A DNA stretch of 64,000 nucleotides from Gnetum montanum (taxonomy: Eukaryota > Streptophyta > Gnetopsida > Gnetales > Gnetaceae): positions 185,788-249,787 of the forward strand of contig MNCI01035189.1 in NCBI GenBank assembly GCA_015680685.1, in the 5' to 3' direction. Shown piece by piece: positions 1-10,620 of the stretch. Every line of letters begins with the position of its first letter. Position 1 is the first letter of the stretch. The notes beneath the pieces were generated by a model, which was not told the DNA's origin, searched no databases, and was given only the letters and a program-made list of their open reading frames with translations. The position numbers and the translations under genes are program-made.

Positions 1-1
1 T

Positions 2-307
2 AAGCTCGAAGAGCCTAGACAAAATGACATAAATGAACAGCAACCAGTAGGCGATAATCCTTTAAACACAAAAGAAAATCCACCCAAGAAGGAAATACCT
101 GGGCCTGACATTGTACATACACCTCCTCACTTAGAAACAAAAACTAACACAGAAATCACACCGAATGCCGAAACATCTGAAAACACCGATGCGGGAATAA
201 TTCCATTAGACATCCCTTGGGCTGAGTTACCATTCAACGTAATCAGTGAAGGGGATGCTGAATACAAAATCATACCCACTAATTCTGCTCCCAACGTAAA
301 AATGTGA
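2..307 (+). pseudogene. gag-protease polyprotein, C-terminal tail (T1)
   Basis: This is the last ~100 codons of the gag-protease ORF, downstream of the protease active site, which lies outside the window. The frame ends with the motif WAELPFNVISEGDAEY, shared with the tails of the T2 and T3 gag-protease ORFs, and is rich in Thr, Pro and Glu. An early TGA at 305-307 replaces the Arg codon seen in T3. The same frame would otherwise end at TAA 329-331. The tail has no recognised domain and probably lies after protease as a linker. Identity rests on the two homologous copies in this window. Confidence 0.8.
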
Positions 308-350
308 AAAATCAAAAAATTACTAAACTAATGAATAATGAAAAACACTG

Positions 351-575
351 GTCCGAAACGACGTTAAACTACAACCTGTCCGAAATGACGTTAAACTACA
401 ACAAGTTCGAAACAACATAAAACTATATTCCAAGTCCGGAATGATGTTAAACTATTATGTCTGCAACGACATAAAACTAGCCACGATCAGAAATGGTCGG
501 TTAACCAAGAAATTCACCCATGTCATCAGGAACGTTCCTTGCTTACGCTGGGGCCCGAAATGGCCTTAAACTAGA
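351..575. repeat. inter-ORF array after gag-protease (T1)
   Basis: Degenerate direct repeats of about 25-30 bases each carry a core like GTCCGAAATGACGTTAAACT, ending in TAAACTA. Five units are clear between 351 and 490, and a variant with GGCCCGAAATGG lies at 551-575. They fill the space between the gag-protease stop and the 3' end of the opposite-strand gene. The same array type is in the same place in T2 and T3. The rest of the spacer, to 862, is AT-rich with nothing else seen. Confidence 0.75.
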
Positions 576-862
576 TCGCACACTTATACCTTGTTTTCCT
601 CTTTCGTTTATCATTACACTCCAATTTATGATTACATCCGCACATTACTCTCAAGAAAATAAAACAAAAAAAAACAAACCAAAACATTTTACATTGCCAT
701 GTCGTGTTTGCAATTAAACTCAAATAAAAAAAAATTTTATATGAAATGATGTACAAGTACAAGAGTTAATTGGTTTCATTCATCTCAATTTACAATTCCC
801 GTATAAATTTCAGTCAGAGTAGTTTCACAACAAAACAGAATGATAAAAACACTAAAACAAAA

Positions 863-3800
863 CTAAGCATCCAGGATGGGAGGATCGTCTCCTTTAGACC
901 CGCTAGCATCATAGGTCCCTACTCCACTGGGGCCAGCTTCTTAAACATTGTTGCCTTGACCCTAATGAGACACAAGAGGGACAATTAACATAAGGACATA
1001 AGAAGAAACTCCCAAATGCTACTCAACGAACAAACTTCATAACAACAAAATGCTTACCGAAGGGGACCCCCCTAAGCTGAACTCCAGTCAATGAAGAATT
1101 TCTTCTTCAGAGACATTGGCCCAATCCGTCCCCTTTAGACCCAAATCAACATCTGCTAACACCTTACCCTTATCAACTGCCGACCATGTAGGATGTTTCA
1201 GGGGAAATTCACCCATGGTAACTTCCCCAGAAGTGGTTGTAATAACCCTCTTAGGAGATTCCATCTCAACTATGGTGTTCTCCGCAAAGGTATCGAACGC
1301 AGAACGTAAGCCCAAACCCTTTACGAACATCTCAAGTTGTCGTTTCTCTATAGAAACTTCTTTCAATGATTTCTTATAGTGGTGCTTATGATTCTTCTCA
1401 TCTTGGCCCCACTTACGCACCTTGGAGGCAAAAGCCTTCCAATCCTGGCACTTGAGATTCAATAGGTCTATCTGGGCCTTACGTTCCGCTAGCCTTCAAG
1501 TTTGTGACGCATGGCGATTTAACAAGTTCCAATATTTGTTGTACGTAATCTCGAACGTTCGCCAAGAACTATCGCCTATTAATTGGGCCGAAGTAAATTC
1601 ATAACGAGCTTTGAGATCGTCGCGTTCGGCTGATAACTCGGAAACCTCTTTCTCCTTTGTCTGGATCTGCAACCATAACTGTTCGATCGATCGCCTATAG
1701 GTCCACATCGATTTGGCATTATGCACAAGGCTTTTGGCCACCTCATCGTAAACCGACCTTGGTACCTGTTCCACTTCTGGGGGTAGTGTACGCAAATTTT
1801 CAATGCTAACAGTCTTAGAAACCAGAATGTACGTATCATTGGCACCCTTGGCCACACCCAACCAGTCCTCTAATTCATGAACCATTTGGAGCTCTTTATG
1901 GACCCTGTCTAAAACTACATTTATACCATCTACCGGTACACCAAATAAGTTCGAAAGGAATTCAAGTGATAGATGGAAAACGATCTTAACACCCTTAATC
2001 CGGGTGTTGTAGTAAGAGACAGACTCATTGAAGGAATCCACGATCCCGATCATTTCCGCTATTGACACATCAGGGCTCGGGGTCGTAAAGAGCTCCATGA
2101 GGCCGGCGTTTTCTAAGCAACGAACGATGGATGGCGGGGCGTGGGTACGCAACCATTTTTGGGCCTTACTGATCTCCCTGAACTTCAATGACAGGGTAGT
2201 CTCAGTTCGCCCCATTGTGACAGGGTCCCCACCAGGAGGTACATCAACTACAAATACAATTCGAAATCATCACATCAGTATAACCCCTGGCAGTCGAACA
2301 AACATGTTAGCACACCTAGAAAATATTTTCATTTACCTTCAGTCATGGACTTAGAAGTGCTACCTAAGCTAGAGTCATGGGGAAAAATTGGTCCCTTATC
2401 TAACCAATCTCTATGCAACCATCCACGAGCTGCGCATTGAGCAAATGCTCTAGAGAATCTTTTGTGAAAATTTATAATATCACCCTTGGTTTGCACTAAA
2501 ACAGCTCCACGAAGGGTGGGACCTGCCATAAATGTCTCTAGAGCGGTACGAGCTAGAGCAAGCCCATCATCCTCAACGCACATTCCGTCTGGGTTAACTT
2601 TAGGCCCACAAATGAAGAGATGTCAAAACAGAAGCAAATGCCAAACGGTGAAAAGAAACAACAAACTTAAATGGTCCTACCTATCCACCCAGTACACCGT
2701 ACCAGGAGGGTTTTGGAACAACGTGTGCACGCGCGTAGCTAAAAATAGAGTGTTTTTCAGATAATGGCGCCCTCGCGGCAATTGGGCCCACAAGCGTGTT
2801 AACGGGCGAGTGGATTTTGGCCCACCAGAGGGGCCACCCTCGATCACAAGCGGCCCCTCGTCAATGTCTTCTATGAAGACCACGATACCTTCTGCGGCTC
2901 CCGACAGCATGGCCTCAAACACGCTTCGTGCCACCAATTCACTTAGGTGCGACCAGATAACCACCTCAAAATTGTCCAGCATGAAGGCCAGGAATTCGCA
3001 CGCACCTTCTCTGAACTAGACCCCATTGTTGTCAATAGTTAGATCCAAGGTAGGCTCATCAGCCTCAATGGGGCCAAACCATGTTAGTACCTCAACCAGT
3101 TCAACAACCAGGAGAAAAGGCTTAGTGTCCTTGCAACCAACCAAAATGCCACCGTAAATCAACCATGCATCAAAACGACACAAAAAACAAAAGTTTGCAT
3201 TGTAGGCCGACACTTAGAAAAATTGCTAACTGTTTACGCCCAGCGTATACGCTGCCTAACCCAGTGTATACGCTATCAAGAACTATTCACAATTGGCGCA
3301 TACGCTGCCAAGCCCGGCGTATATGCTGACAAAAAAAACTGTTTACGCTGTCGACCAAACCGTTTACGCTCAGTGTATATGCTGTGAAAATCATCAGCGT
3401 ATACATCATAGAAGCCTCCAGCGTAAACAGTTTACGCTGGACACTGTGTAAACAGTTTACGCGGAATACTATGCAAATAAGTTTACGTCGAAAATAGTTT
3501 ACATGAAAACAGGTTTACACTGTACCTTAGTTGAAAAGAATTAACTGTTCATGCTCAGCGTATATGCTGTAGAAACCCTCAGCGTATACGCCGTAACAGC
3601 CTTCAGCGTATACGCCTTGTAAACAGTATATGCTGGACACTAAACGACCTACGAATAGTCAGCGTATACGCTGATAAAATCGTCTACGCTTCATGCCAAG
3701 ATAAGTGTTTACGCTGTGCACTGATAAAACAAATTACGCTACAATGGTCGATGTTATCGAGACTTTACGCTGTGAACCTACGCTCGGCGTATATGCTGAA

Positions 3801-4047
3801 ACCCTTTACGCTAACTCTCTACACTCGGCGTATACGCCAAAGCCCTCTATGAGACTGTCTATGCTACGAAACATGCACAAATGAAAATAACTAACAGAGG
3901 CTGGATCAGAGCCTACCTATGTGACGATCCAGGCCACAATGGAATCCTCGGCCTGGGTAGGCACTGCAGCATAGCCTCACTCTCCTCTGCGAAGGTCAGG
4001 TTAGGACCCTTCCTCCCCTGGCCTTCCACTTCCTTGCCTTTGCCCAT
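863..4047 (-). pseudogene. opposite-strand multi-exon gene inside T1 (internal deletion)
   Basis: This is the T1 copy of the gene best seen in T3. Exon 1 runs 4047 to 3917, starting with MGKGKEVEGQGRKG and ending at a GTAGG donor. Exon 2 runs about 3131-2681, exon 3 about 2610-2337, and exon 4 starts at 2247. The reading frame then jumps in frame, near 1830-1850, from the exon 4 motif HELEDWLG into the exon 7 coiled-coil region. About half of exon 4 plus exons 5 and 6 are therefore missing. The fused exon ends at a GTAAGC donor (1058), and the last exon is 961-863. The exon 2 and exon 3 acceptors look mutated (CAA and GG for AG), and stops lie near 1494 and in the last exon. Function is unknown; see the T3 copy. 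Confidence 0.75.
3225..3875. repeat. GCGTATACGC-type palindrome cluster, intron 1 of the T1 opposite-strand gene
   Basis: The intron is crowded with variants of a short palindrome, GCGTATACGC or AGCGTATACGCT, and its relatives GTTTACGCT and AGCGTAAAC, spaced irregularly at about 10-40 bases. There is no coding potential. The same motif fills intron 1 in T2 and T3 and the U3 part of the LTRs. It may be a binding-site array or simple-sequence drift; the sequence alone cannot decide. Confidence 0.8.
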
Positions 4048-4301
4048 CTCGGTGTCCTCAACACTGGGATCGATAGTCGACGCTGAAGGTTGAAACTGTT
4101 TACGTCTACGCTGAGCCTTTACGCCGGAGTCTGAGTCTCTACGCTGATGCTGGAATCTCTACGCTCTGTGTTTACGCTGAGGTTTAGACGCCTACGCCTA
4201 CGCTCAGGGTTTGGTGGATTACACTTACGCTAAGATCTTATGCTAAGATTTTACGCTCGGCTTTTACTCTCGGAATGAGATGACAAATGACGTTCCCCCT
4301 T

Positions 4302-4309
4302 TTTATATA
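4302..4309 (-). promoter_or_regulatory. TATA box of the T1 opposite-strand gene
   Basis: On the - strand this reads TATATAAA after a GC-rich stretch, with the exon 1 ATG about 255 bases downstream. T2 (27006-27013) and T3 (39062-39069) have the same box in the same setting, GCGCTATATA. The GCC/GCT-rich stretch at 4311-4370 lies just upstream in gene sense. About 480 bases separate it from the pol ORF, which points the other way. Confidence 0.65.
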
Positions 4310-4529
4310 GCGCTCCGCCGCTGCCGCCACTGCTACCGTCATCGCCGCCGCTGCCACCTTCTGGTTTGCCTCCTTTTTGCCTTTGTTTTACTTATTTTAA
4401 TTAAAATTTGTTTAAAATATAAAAGAAATATATAAATCTTTAAAATAAAGCAAAAATTACTACATCTCGGTTCTCCTATGAACCCAATTTCACATCTTTA
4501 TGCCAAACATTCTAGCGCAAACATTATCC

Positions 4530-4778
4530 GGCCCGGTATGGCGTTAAACTGCTGTTACGGCCCGGTATGGCGTTAAACTGCCATGTTGGCCTGGCAAGGC
4601 CTTAAACTACCACATATGAACCCCCTATGGCCCGGTATGGCCTTAAACTGCCGTTACAGCTTGGTAAGGCCTTAAACTGCCACTTGCGGATTACATTTGG
4701 CCCGGTAAGGCGTTAAACTGCCACCCGCGGCCCGGTATGGCCTTAAACTGCATGCGTCTCGGTGTGACGATAAATCAC
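4530..4778. repeat. pre-pol inter-ORF array (T1)
   Basis: Direct repeats of roughly 30-39 bases have the core GGCCCGGTATGGCGTTAAACT followed by GCC. About eight units lie between the opposite-strand promoter and pol. Their TTAAACT cores match those of the arrays after gag-protease and after pol, but the GGCCCGGTA half is particular to this position. T2 and T3 have the same subtype here. Confidence 0.8.
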
Positions 4779-4786
4779 CATCATGT

Positions 4787-7700
4787 ATGTACACACAATT
4801 TAAATTGCCAAAGGACATAGAACGATACCCATTAGCTCATTCTGCTATCTGTTTATTAGCAGGAGTAAGCCCGATGGATTGTCAGCATCTATCCACACTG
4901 TTAATCATCGATGGGCCATACGGAAAGATCGCAAGGGACATTAACATAAATCTCATCCACTTAAGTTCATCAATGGATGATGCAGTCATAGCCTCAACAC
5001 AACAAACGCTAGATAACTACCAAGGTATGACAAAACCCCTTGATATAGAAGCCGAAAATATCACCAAAGACCCGTTGGTCGAAACCCCCATCACCATGCC
5101 TGATGGGGAAATTAAAATATTAAAATTAAGCACATTACTACAACCGCAATTGGCCAAAGACATTGAGGACGTGCTTAAGGACAACATAAAAGCATTCTCT
5201 TGGTCTTACACCGACATGCCCGAGTTAGATCCTCGAATCGTCCAACACAACATTATCCTTGATCTGAAATTGAGGCCAGTAAAGCAAAAGGCACGAAAGG
5301 TTAAACCTGAGGTGGCATTGGCAGTTCGCAATGAGATCACCAAACTTTATCAGGCTGGTTTCATTCGGGCTGTCGATTACGCCGAGTGGGTATCCAACAT
5401 GGTCATTGTCCCGAAAAAGAATGGAAGCATTCGCTTATGCATTGACTTCCGGGATTTAACCGTTGCAACCATAAAAGATGATGTTCCCCTACCCAGCATC
5501 GATCAACTTGTTGACTTGACTGCCGGGCACGTCTTATTATCTTTTATGGATGGCTTCTCGGGGTATAATCAAATACGCATTAACTCGGAGCATCAGCTTC
5601 AGACTACCTTTATGACACCATGGGGAACCTTTTGTTATACAATGATGCCCTTCGGTCTCAAGAACGCTGGGGCCACATATCAAAGGGCGATGACATTCAT
5701 CTTTAGCGATTACATGTTACACTCGCTCAATGATTACGTGGATGACATTGTGGTTAAATCAAAAACATCAGAACAACATGTACAAGATCTTGACTTAGTA
5801 TTAAAACGTTGTTTGAAGTATGAACTGAGGCTTAACCCAAAGAAATGTGTCTTCGGTGTCAAAATAGGAAAAATGTTTGGATTCATAGCCTCAGAAGCAG
5901 GGATATAAGTAGACCTCGATAAGGTTAAGGCCATAACAAACCTAAAACCACCTGGCAACCTTACGGAACTTCGAGGTCTACAGGGTAGACTACAGTTCAT
6001 CAGAAGGTTCATAGAAAAACTAACAGATAAATTAAAACCTATGAATCACTTGTTGCGCAAGAATGTCCATTTTGAATGGACTCCACAGTGCCAGGAAGCG
6101 TTTGATAATATTAAAACGGCACTTACCCGACTACCCACGGTTTATCCACCTCAAANNNNNNNNNNNNNNNNNNNNNNNNNNNNNNNNNNNNNNNNNNNNN
6201 NNNNNNNNNNNNNNNNNNNNNNNNNNNNNNNNNNNNNNNNNNNNNNNNNNNNNNNNNNNNNNNNNNNNNNNNNNNNNNNNNNNNNNNNNNNNNNNNNNNN
6301 NNNNNNNNNNNNNNNNNNNNNNNNNNNNNNNNNNNNNNNNNNNNNNNNNNNNNNNNNNNNNNNNNNNNNNNNNNNNNNNNNNNNNNNNNNNNNNNNNNNN
6401 NNNNNNNNNNNNNNNNNNNNNNNNNNNNNNNNNNNNNNNNNNNNNNNNNNNNNNNNNNNNNNNNNNNNNNNNNNNNNNNNNNNNNNNNNNNNNNNNNNNN
6501 NNNNNNNNNNNNNNNNNNNNNNNNNNNNNNNNNNNNNNNNNNNNNNNNNNNNNNNNNNNNNNNNNNNNNNNNNNNNNNNNNNNNNNNNNNNNNNNNNNNN
6601 NNNNNNNNNNNNNNNGGAGATCAGACCCTTTGCCTATCGTTTCAACTTTCATTGCACCAACAACATAGCAAAGTACGAAGGTCTCCTTAGAGGTCTTGCG
6701 GCAGCACTAGCTTCAGACATCACACGGCTAGTGGTCAGAGGAGACTCACAACTGGTCTTAAACCAAGTCACAGACATTTATACATGCAAAGCACAACACT
6801 TACAACCATACTGTGACTTGGCCAAACATTTAATCAAGCGATTCGAAAACATTGATGTGCAACACGTCTCTAGAAATGATAATACCATCGCGGACGCACT
6901 GGCCACTTTAGCGTTGAACATATCGCCTAACATGTTCCATACGTTGCCAAGCTCCATAACCAGTTATGCCGAACCAATAACCGATACCCTTGATACGTTG
7001 CCAATTGCATCCATTAGTACAACACACGCGATAGAATGGTATGATGACATAAAAGAATACCTTCTACGTGGTGAAACGCCGTAACGCTTAATGAATGCAC
7101 AAAAAGATTCGGTACGAAAACGTTCTAGGCAATACGTACTGGTAGGGGACACGTTGTGTCGTCGATCCTATGAAGGCATATTGCTAACATGTGTTAGTAG
7201 CATCGAAACCCAAACCATCATTGAGCAAGTACACGACGGCCTATGCGGAGGACATATAGCACCAAAAGCAATTGCAACAAAGATTAGACTTCTAGGCTAT
7301 TACTAGCCACACATGGAGTATGATTGTCTCTCCAAGGCTAAAACATGCAGTACCTGTCAAAGACACGGTAATCTAATCCATGTCCCACCAAACGAGTTGC
7401 ATATAGCGCAAATCACATGGCCCTTTCAAAAGTGGGGGTTGGATCTTATTGGACCAATCACGCCTTCATCTTCTACAGGGCACAGTTTCATTATAACTGC
7501 AACAGAATATTTCACGAAGTGGGTAGAAGCTGTTCCATTTCAAAAAACTACATCTAAACACATGTGCAACTTCATTCTTGAAAACATTGTGACCTGTTTT
7601 GACATTCCCATGACCATCATCACTGACAATGGGCCATAATTTAGCAGTGCCGAAACCAAAACCTTTTGTGAAAGCCTAGGGATCAAAAACTCATTTTCAT

Positions 7701-8275
7701 CCCCTTATCACCCTCAGAGTAATGGGCAAGCAGAGGCAACAAACAAAACCATCATTACTATACTTAAAAAGATGCTTACCCAAAGCAAGCGATGATGGCA
7801 CGAACAGTTGGTATACGCACTATGGGCATATCGCACGATGCATTGAACTTCAACAGGTAAAATGCTATATAGCCTTGTTTATGGTTCAAAAGTTGTCTTA
7901 CCCTTGGAATTGCAGGCCCCATCTTTAAGGATAACACTTTCTGGACTCCTTGACGAAGGACAAAACAACGATCTGCGCGTCATTGACTTGGACTTGGTAG
8001 AGGAGGAACGCACATGTGCACTCGATCAGATTGAGTGGTACCAAAAACAACAACGGCAGCACCATCGGCACGACATTTATAAGCACCCCATCAAGGAAGG
8101 TAATCTTATGCTTAAGGCCGTTCGAGAACACTCGGATAAATTTTCAGCCAATTGGGAAGGGCCCTACTTGGTCACCAAAGCATACGACAATGGAGCATTC
8201 AAGTTAGCTGATATGGAAGGAAATGAGTTTGCAAATCCAACCAATCACTTGTTCCTGAAACCGTTCTATACTTGA
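4787..8275 (+). pseudogene. pol: pol of T1: reverse transcriptase, RNase H, integrase
   Basis: The frame runs open from 4787 for 373 codons. RT motifs include AFSWSYTDMPELDP, GFSGYNQI, the Tat-type GLKNAGATYQRAM and the catalytic YVDD (near 5740). RNase H is split by the N gap and resumes near 6616. Integrase follows with its HHCC zinc site (GGHIAPK to TCSTCQ), GLDLIGPI, ITDNGP and NGQAEA, and ends FLKPFYT at 8275. Breaks include TAA at 5906, TAA near 7083, TAG near 7305, TAA near 7637 and TGA near 7793. A conserved ATG at 4874 follows a splice-acceptor-like CTGTTTATTAGCAG, so either 4787 or 4874 could be the start. The product would copy and integrate the element, but this copy cannot make it whole. 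Confidence 0.88.
6156..6615. other. assembly gap
   Basis: A run of 460 Ns lies within the RNase H part of T1 pol. Frames spanning it are artefacts. The true length may differ from 460; comparison with T3 suggests RNase H sequence is what is missing. Confidence 0.99.
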
Positions 8276-8297
8276 AAACAAGCTTAGGTACGTGCGA

Positions 8298-8610
8298 GTC
8301 TTGTCGTCACGACTATAAACTGATACCACAACTCGTTTTGGGATCATGATGGTAAATTGATACCACAGCTCGTCCTGGGATCATGACGGTAAACTGATAC
8401 CACAGCTCATCCTGGGATCATGACGGTAAATTGATACCATAGAATAGTCCTAGATCATGACTTAAAACTGATACCACAGTTGGTCCTGGCATCATGACGA
8501 TAAACTGATACCACATAGTGTCTGCAATGACGATAAACTAGCACCCATCCGGCATGACAGTAAACTGCCACCGTTGCATTCACCAGAGTCCGCTAAGACT
8601 ATAAACTGGC
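8298..8610. repeat. post-pol inter-ORF array (T1)
   Basis: Direct repeats of about 36-37 bases have the core CCTGGGATCATGACGGTAAACTGATACCACAG. Degenerate units at the far end have the GTCCGCTAAGAC form. The array starts some 20 bases after the pol stop. T2 and T3 carry the same subtype in the same place. The shared TAAACT core links it to the other two spacer arrays. Confidence 0.8.
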
Positions 8611-9583
8611 AACTCCATCTCTGGTTCCTCAATCCGCGGCCACATTCAAACTTCATCAGAATCACTACGTCGCCCGCCATCAGATAATCCTACCGACATT
8701 GCTACCATTCATATACAATGCCTGAAATCTCTTCCAGTGTCTTTGTTCCATCTGTAGTTGTTTAAGTCTAAGCTTGCTTCTTCACTCACGATTTTCTTGT
8801 CTCCTTGGAGTTATGTTTGCAGGATGACGCTCAGAGGTATTCGTACAAGAATGTATTTCATCATAAGCAGCAAGATGAGGCAATGTTCACAGCCCACGTG
8901 GCAAGACTAAATCAAACCATTCACTAGTACATCCCCATTTCCCGGTACATTCCCTATCTACTCACTGACACACTCTACTCAGCCACACATCTGATACACC
9001 CAGTACACTCAAAACTTTGAGCACGCTGTCATGCACTGTAACACTCTAAAGTAGTTGCAGCACACAACATAGCACTTGAGCATGAGTACAAGAGCAAAAA
9101 AAAAACAACCTTGGCACTTCCCATACAAGCCCCAGATGGGAAGGTAGTTGTCTTGAAACCAAGTACTCATGTGCAAAACAATCAAGAACATCTCGTTGCA
9201 TAGCTCTGGCTCTCCGCCAACAATCTCCCCATAAACACCAAACAAGGGCCCTGTTCCTCCAAAGAATGCAACACATCCTCATGTGGCTTTGGTCTCGCCA
9301 AAAAATCCTCTTGGACACTAACCAAGAGTCTTGTTCTACCAAAGAACGCACATCGTACGGCTTGATTCCGAGTCTGCTAAATAATGGCTGTTGACAAGGA
9401 TCAGCATGATACACACCAGAGCATCCCCTTTACCAAGCACAATCCCTTGGTCAAGTTACTAGTCCCCACAATCCCCATTTTCCTACCAGCTACAGATTTC
9501 CCCTTCCCCAATCTTATGTACTACGGAACATGGTGCAATGATGTCTAGTCAGGCGGCAAAGGACAAAGTCTCTATCGAGTTGC
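8611..9583 (+). other. 3' non-coding region of T1 between array and PPT
   Basis: No convincing ORF lies here. The stretch aligns loosely with 16004-16899 (T3) and 21781-22724 (T2) read on the other strand. It contains an internal duplication of about 80 bases: two segments around 9240-9345, each with a CCAAGnnnCTTGTTC-like core followed by CCAAAGAA. Apparent - strand ORFs such as 9046-9414 are not conserved as protein in the other copies. Confidence 0.5.
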
Positions 9584-9668
9584 TTGTGGTGTTTTGCACT
9601 TCTTTGTTGACGCTTCTCGGGTTGATTCCTCCAAGCGTCAACAAAGAGGGGCCAATGAAACACCACAA
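9584..9668 (+). promoter_or_regulatory. polypurine tract within a long inverted repeat (T1)
   Basis: The 5' arm (9584-9615) and 3' arm (9633-9668) pair through two blocks: TCTTTGTTGACGCTT with AAGCGTCAACAAAGA (15 of 15), and TTGTGGTGTTT with AAACACCACAA (11 bases, the second half inside the LTR). The purine tract AAAGAGGGGCCAA ends directly at the LTR (9656) and lies between the paired blocks. A polypurine tract primes plus-strand DNA synthesis. T2 and T3 have the same structure. Confidence 0.8.
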
Positions 9669-10615
9669 AATTTCGAGCTTAGTACTTTTCCAACAAGAAG
9701 CAGGTCACTGCGACCCACAGACCACCATGGCTACATCTGGTATCAAACATGACAACTTCAGAGATAAGATATTTAATTTCACTAAGTATGCATTCCTAGC
9801 GTATACGCTCAAGTTCACATCCACAGCCTATACGCCTGACGCCCAGCGTATACGCCCAGCAACCACCAGCGTATATTTTGCACCTATACGCTTAGAGTCT
9901 ATGCCCGCCTGATACGGCGTGTATGCTCAGCAAATGTAACATGTTGTACACTTGTAAATTTCGTGCTTTTGCACCCGGTCAACGCGCCACGTGTCTCCCA
10001 ACCCGAGTCTAACATCAAAACCTATATAAAAGCCCCAATTTTTCACTAGATCCAGGTCGGTTGGCAAAATTTCGAGCAAACCGGAGAAAAAACAGAGACG
10101 CTGAGAACCAGAGCAGAGAACCTGGTACGCTAGACAACCCTATACGCTGAGCATACAGCCTCTACGCTGTGCCTACAGTGTGAACCAGCCCAAAGTCATC
10201 CCTGCATCCACCAGGGCTTTTCGTCCGTCTTGTGTCAAATCCACAACTACGTTAGATCGATGCATTATATTCTCATTTTGGAATGCCATTGTTACATTTT
10301 CTTCCTAAAATCTATCATAGTTTGCATTAATTGTTGCATGTTCATTGTTTATGCCGTTTACGCTCCGTTTACATCAATTATGCTGTTTACGCTCTGTTTT
10401 GCATCTTTCACGTCGTTTACGTATAACCTAGCGTATAACACCTCGGTGTACGTTTGGGGAAATCCTTACTTGATCCGCGTGCAGACCACTCAAGGTACTC
10501 TACCTTCGTTCATTCCAGCTCGTTCTCAAGCGAAGGTAGGATCTTCTGTGCGTGCCCGGTGATCCCTCGGTCTTTGTTTCCTTCCAGCCGGAGACCGATG
10601 ATTTCGGACGGTACA
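9656..10615 (+). repeat. 3' LTR of T1
   Basis: The LTR is 960 bases, opening TGAAACACC right after the PPT and closing GACGGTACA. Its start and end match, in reverse complement, the LTR ends of T2 and T3. U3 carries CGTATACGC-type palindromes at about 9798-9925. A TATA box, TATATAAA, is at 10023-10030, so transcripts would start near 10055-10065. The R and U5 part contains more GTTTACGC motifs near 10350-10440. The LTR would supply promoter and polyadenylation signals. Confidence 0.9.
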
Positions 10616-10620
10616 GTTAC

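Larger units (their letters stand above)
1..10615 (+). mobile_element. T1: Tat-like LTR retrotransposon, 5' part outside the window
   Basis: This + strand copy of family T enters the window near the end of gag-protease and ends with a complete 3' LTR. In order it holds the gag-protease terminus, an inter-ORF array, an opposite-strand gene, a pre-pol array, pol with an assembly gap, a post-pol array, a 3' region, the PPT hairpin and the LTR. The right border is the final CA at 10614-10615. The following GTTAC (10616-10620) is the likely target duplication, because A1 protease sequence resumes there and aligns with the A3 copy near 62337. The 5' LTR and left duplication are outside the window. 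Stops in pol make it non-autonomous. Confidence 0.88.

Noticed and set aside
3225-3875. CRISPR-like array of palindromic repeats
   Set aside because: Eukaryotic retroelement context, very short variable-spacing motifs, no constant repeat-spacer structure and no cas genes.
6041-7084. 347-codon frame crossing the N run
   Set aside because: Only its flanks are real (RNase H). The middle is unknown bases, so frame and length across it are not evidence.
9009-9414. Two overlapping - strand ORFs (78 and 122 codons) in the T1 3' region
   Set aside because: No equivalent protein in the aligned T2 and T3 regions; they cover an internal duplication in two frames.
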